Shown one piece after another: positions 63,412 through 64,000 of a stretch of 64,000 nucleotides of DNA. A program made the position numbers and the translations under genes. The notes below the pieces were generated by a model that was given only the letters and a program-made list of their open reading frames with translations, searched no databases and had not been told where the DNA came from. Source of the DNA: Moraxella oculi (lineage in GTDB: Bacteria > Pseudomonadota > Gammaproteobacteria > Pseudomonadales > Moraxellaceae); contig NZ_JAMBAQ010000005.1 of NCBI RefSeq assembly GCF_023336735.1, forward strand, positions 1 to 64,000, in the 5' to 3' direction. The number at the start of each line of letters is the position of its first letter. Within the stretch, counting starts at the first letter, position 1.

Positions 63412-64000
63412 ATGAAAACAATGAACATCATTCGTCTGATTCCGCTTTCAGCACTGACGCTGGCAGTTTTGGCATGTCATACCATTCCAAAGTCATCTAC
63501 CACAGCAATCGCTGAACCAAACTTGGCCATTGATCAGGCATATCAGGTATTTGATGGCAGCACCATCAGTGCCAAGGAAGCACCAAGTGTGGCATCGATG
63601 CGTTGGCAGGACTTTTATGCAGATGCCAAGTTAAAATCACTGATTGAACTTGGATTGAATCATAATAAAGACCTACAAAAAGCCGTGCTGGCCATACAGA
63701 ATGCTCGTGCACAATACCAAATCACCTCAACCAACGATGTGCCAAAAATTGGTGCGTCAAGTCGAGCGGCTCGCTTAGCCACACAGAGGGATCACAACTC
63801 AAGTGGCAGCTATCAAGTCGGACTTGCCATGCCTGGCTATGAGCTGGATCTGTGGGGTAAGATTGCCAATGCCAAAGATGTTGCTTTGCACAACTACTTG
63901 GCGACGAATGCTGCTAAAGACACGGTACAAATCTCACTCATCTCTGCGATCGCCCAAAGTTATGTCAACCTAAGCTATGCACTGGCACAGCGTCAGCTTG
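63412..64000 (+). CDS. oprM: RND outer-membrane channel lipoprotein OprM-like (5' part)
   Basis: The first 196 residues of a TolC/OprM-type outer-membrane factor are present; the gene runs off the window. AAGGAG lies five bases before the ATG. The signal ends in lipobox VLAC (Cys22), as for OprM/CusC lipoproteins. RWQDFYADAKLKSLIELGLNHNKDLQKA and PGYELDLWGKIANAKDVA are family hallmarks. Placement 16 bp after acrB completes a tripartite efflux operon of the AcrAB-OprM type described in Moraxella catarrhalis. Confidence 0.94.
   Translation, partial: MKTMNIIRLIPLSALTLAVLACHTIPKSSTTAIAEPNLAIDQAYQVFDGSTISAKEAPSVASMRWQDFYADAKLKSLIELGLNHNKDLQKAVLAIQNARAQYQITSTNDVPKIGASSRAARLATQRDHNSSGSYQVGLAMPGYELDLWGKIANAKDVALHNYLATNAAKDTVQISLISAIAQSYVNLSYALAQRQL

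Noticed and set aside
1-64000. CRISPR arrays or intact insertion sequences
   Set aside because: No regularly spaced repeats and no transposase were seen. The only long perfect repeat is the gene-conversion tract in the acyl-CoA dehydrogenases.

Overview
The window looks like chromosomal DNA of a Moraxella-like gammaproteobacterium (Moraxellaceae). The basis is gene content and protein style: an unusually long Hfq with a Gly/Phe/Asp-rich tail, an acrA-acrB-oprM type efflux operon, recC-recB-recD order, a GTP-type PEP carboxykinase, paired 600-residue acyl-CoA dehydrogenases and AT-leaning DNA. The genus is an inference; no rRNA gene is present to confirm it.

Layout. 1-11.9 kb (+ strand): a Na+/H+ antiporter-like transporter, a small acidic protein beside ftsY, pyrD-cvpA-purF, a lytic transglycosylase lipoprotein, a QueD-like enzyme, tsaE-miaA-hfq and a Mn superoxide dismutase. 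11.9-16.7 kb (- strand): mnmC, a coiled-coil membrane protein, a YciI-like protein, yciB, ppa and lipB. 17-26 kb: pncB, rsmA, apaH, an M15 peptidase and truD (both -), then two acyl-CoA dehydrogenase paralogues that share a perfectly identical 178-bp stretch. 26-33.3 kb (- strand): pckG with a Fur-box-like site upstream, a thioesterase, rluB, and trpS-ogt-scpA-scpB. 33.6-34.7 kb (+): an AT-rich two-gene cassette of unknown function. 34.8-40.3 kb (- strand): dnaE-trmJ-cysE. 40.5-50.5 kb (+): a complete recC-recB-recD operon, convergent with dusB.

About 52-58.2 kb is a degraded prophage of the long-tailed (siphovirus-like) type. It keeps a tail completion protein, tail tube, tail assembly chaperones with a textbook -1 frameshift signal, a secreted moron protein, an Arc-like regulator, a frameshifted antirepressor with a C4-like leader RNA, tape-measure fragments and a tail assembly I fragment. 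Integrase, capsid and lysis genes are missing. The remnant ends against tRNA-Leu(TAA) and tRNA-Cys(GCA). The last 5 kb carries the RND efflux operon, whose outer-membrane gene runs off the window.

Functionally, most of the window is housekeeping, and it is notably rich in RNA modification genes (tsaE, miaA, mnmC, truD, rluB, trmJ, dusB, rsmA, a QueD-like protein). The accessory interest lies in the prophage regulatory region, the trpS-cysE cassette and some small regulatory signals.
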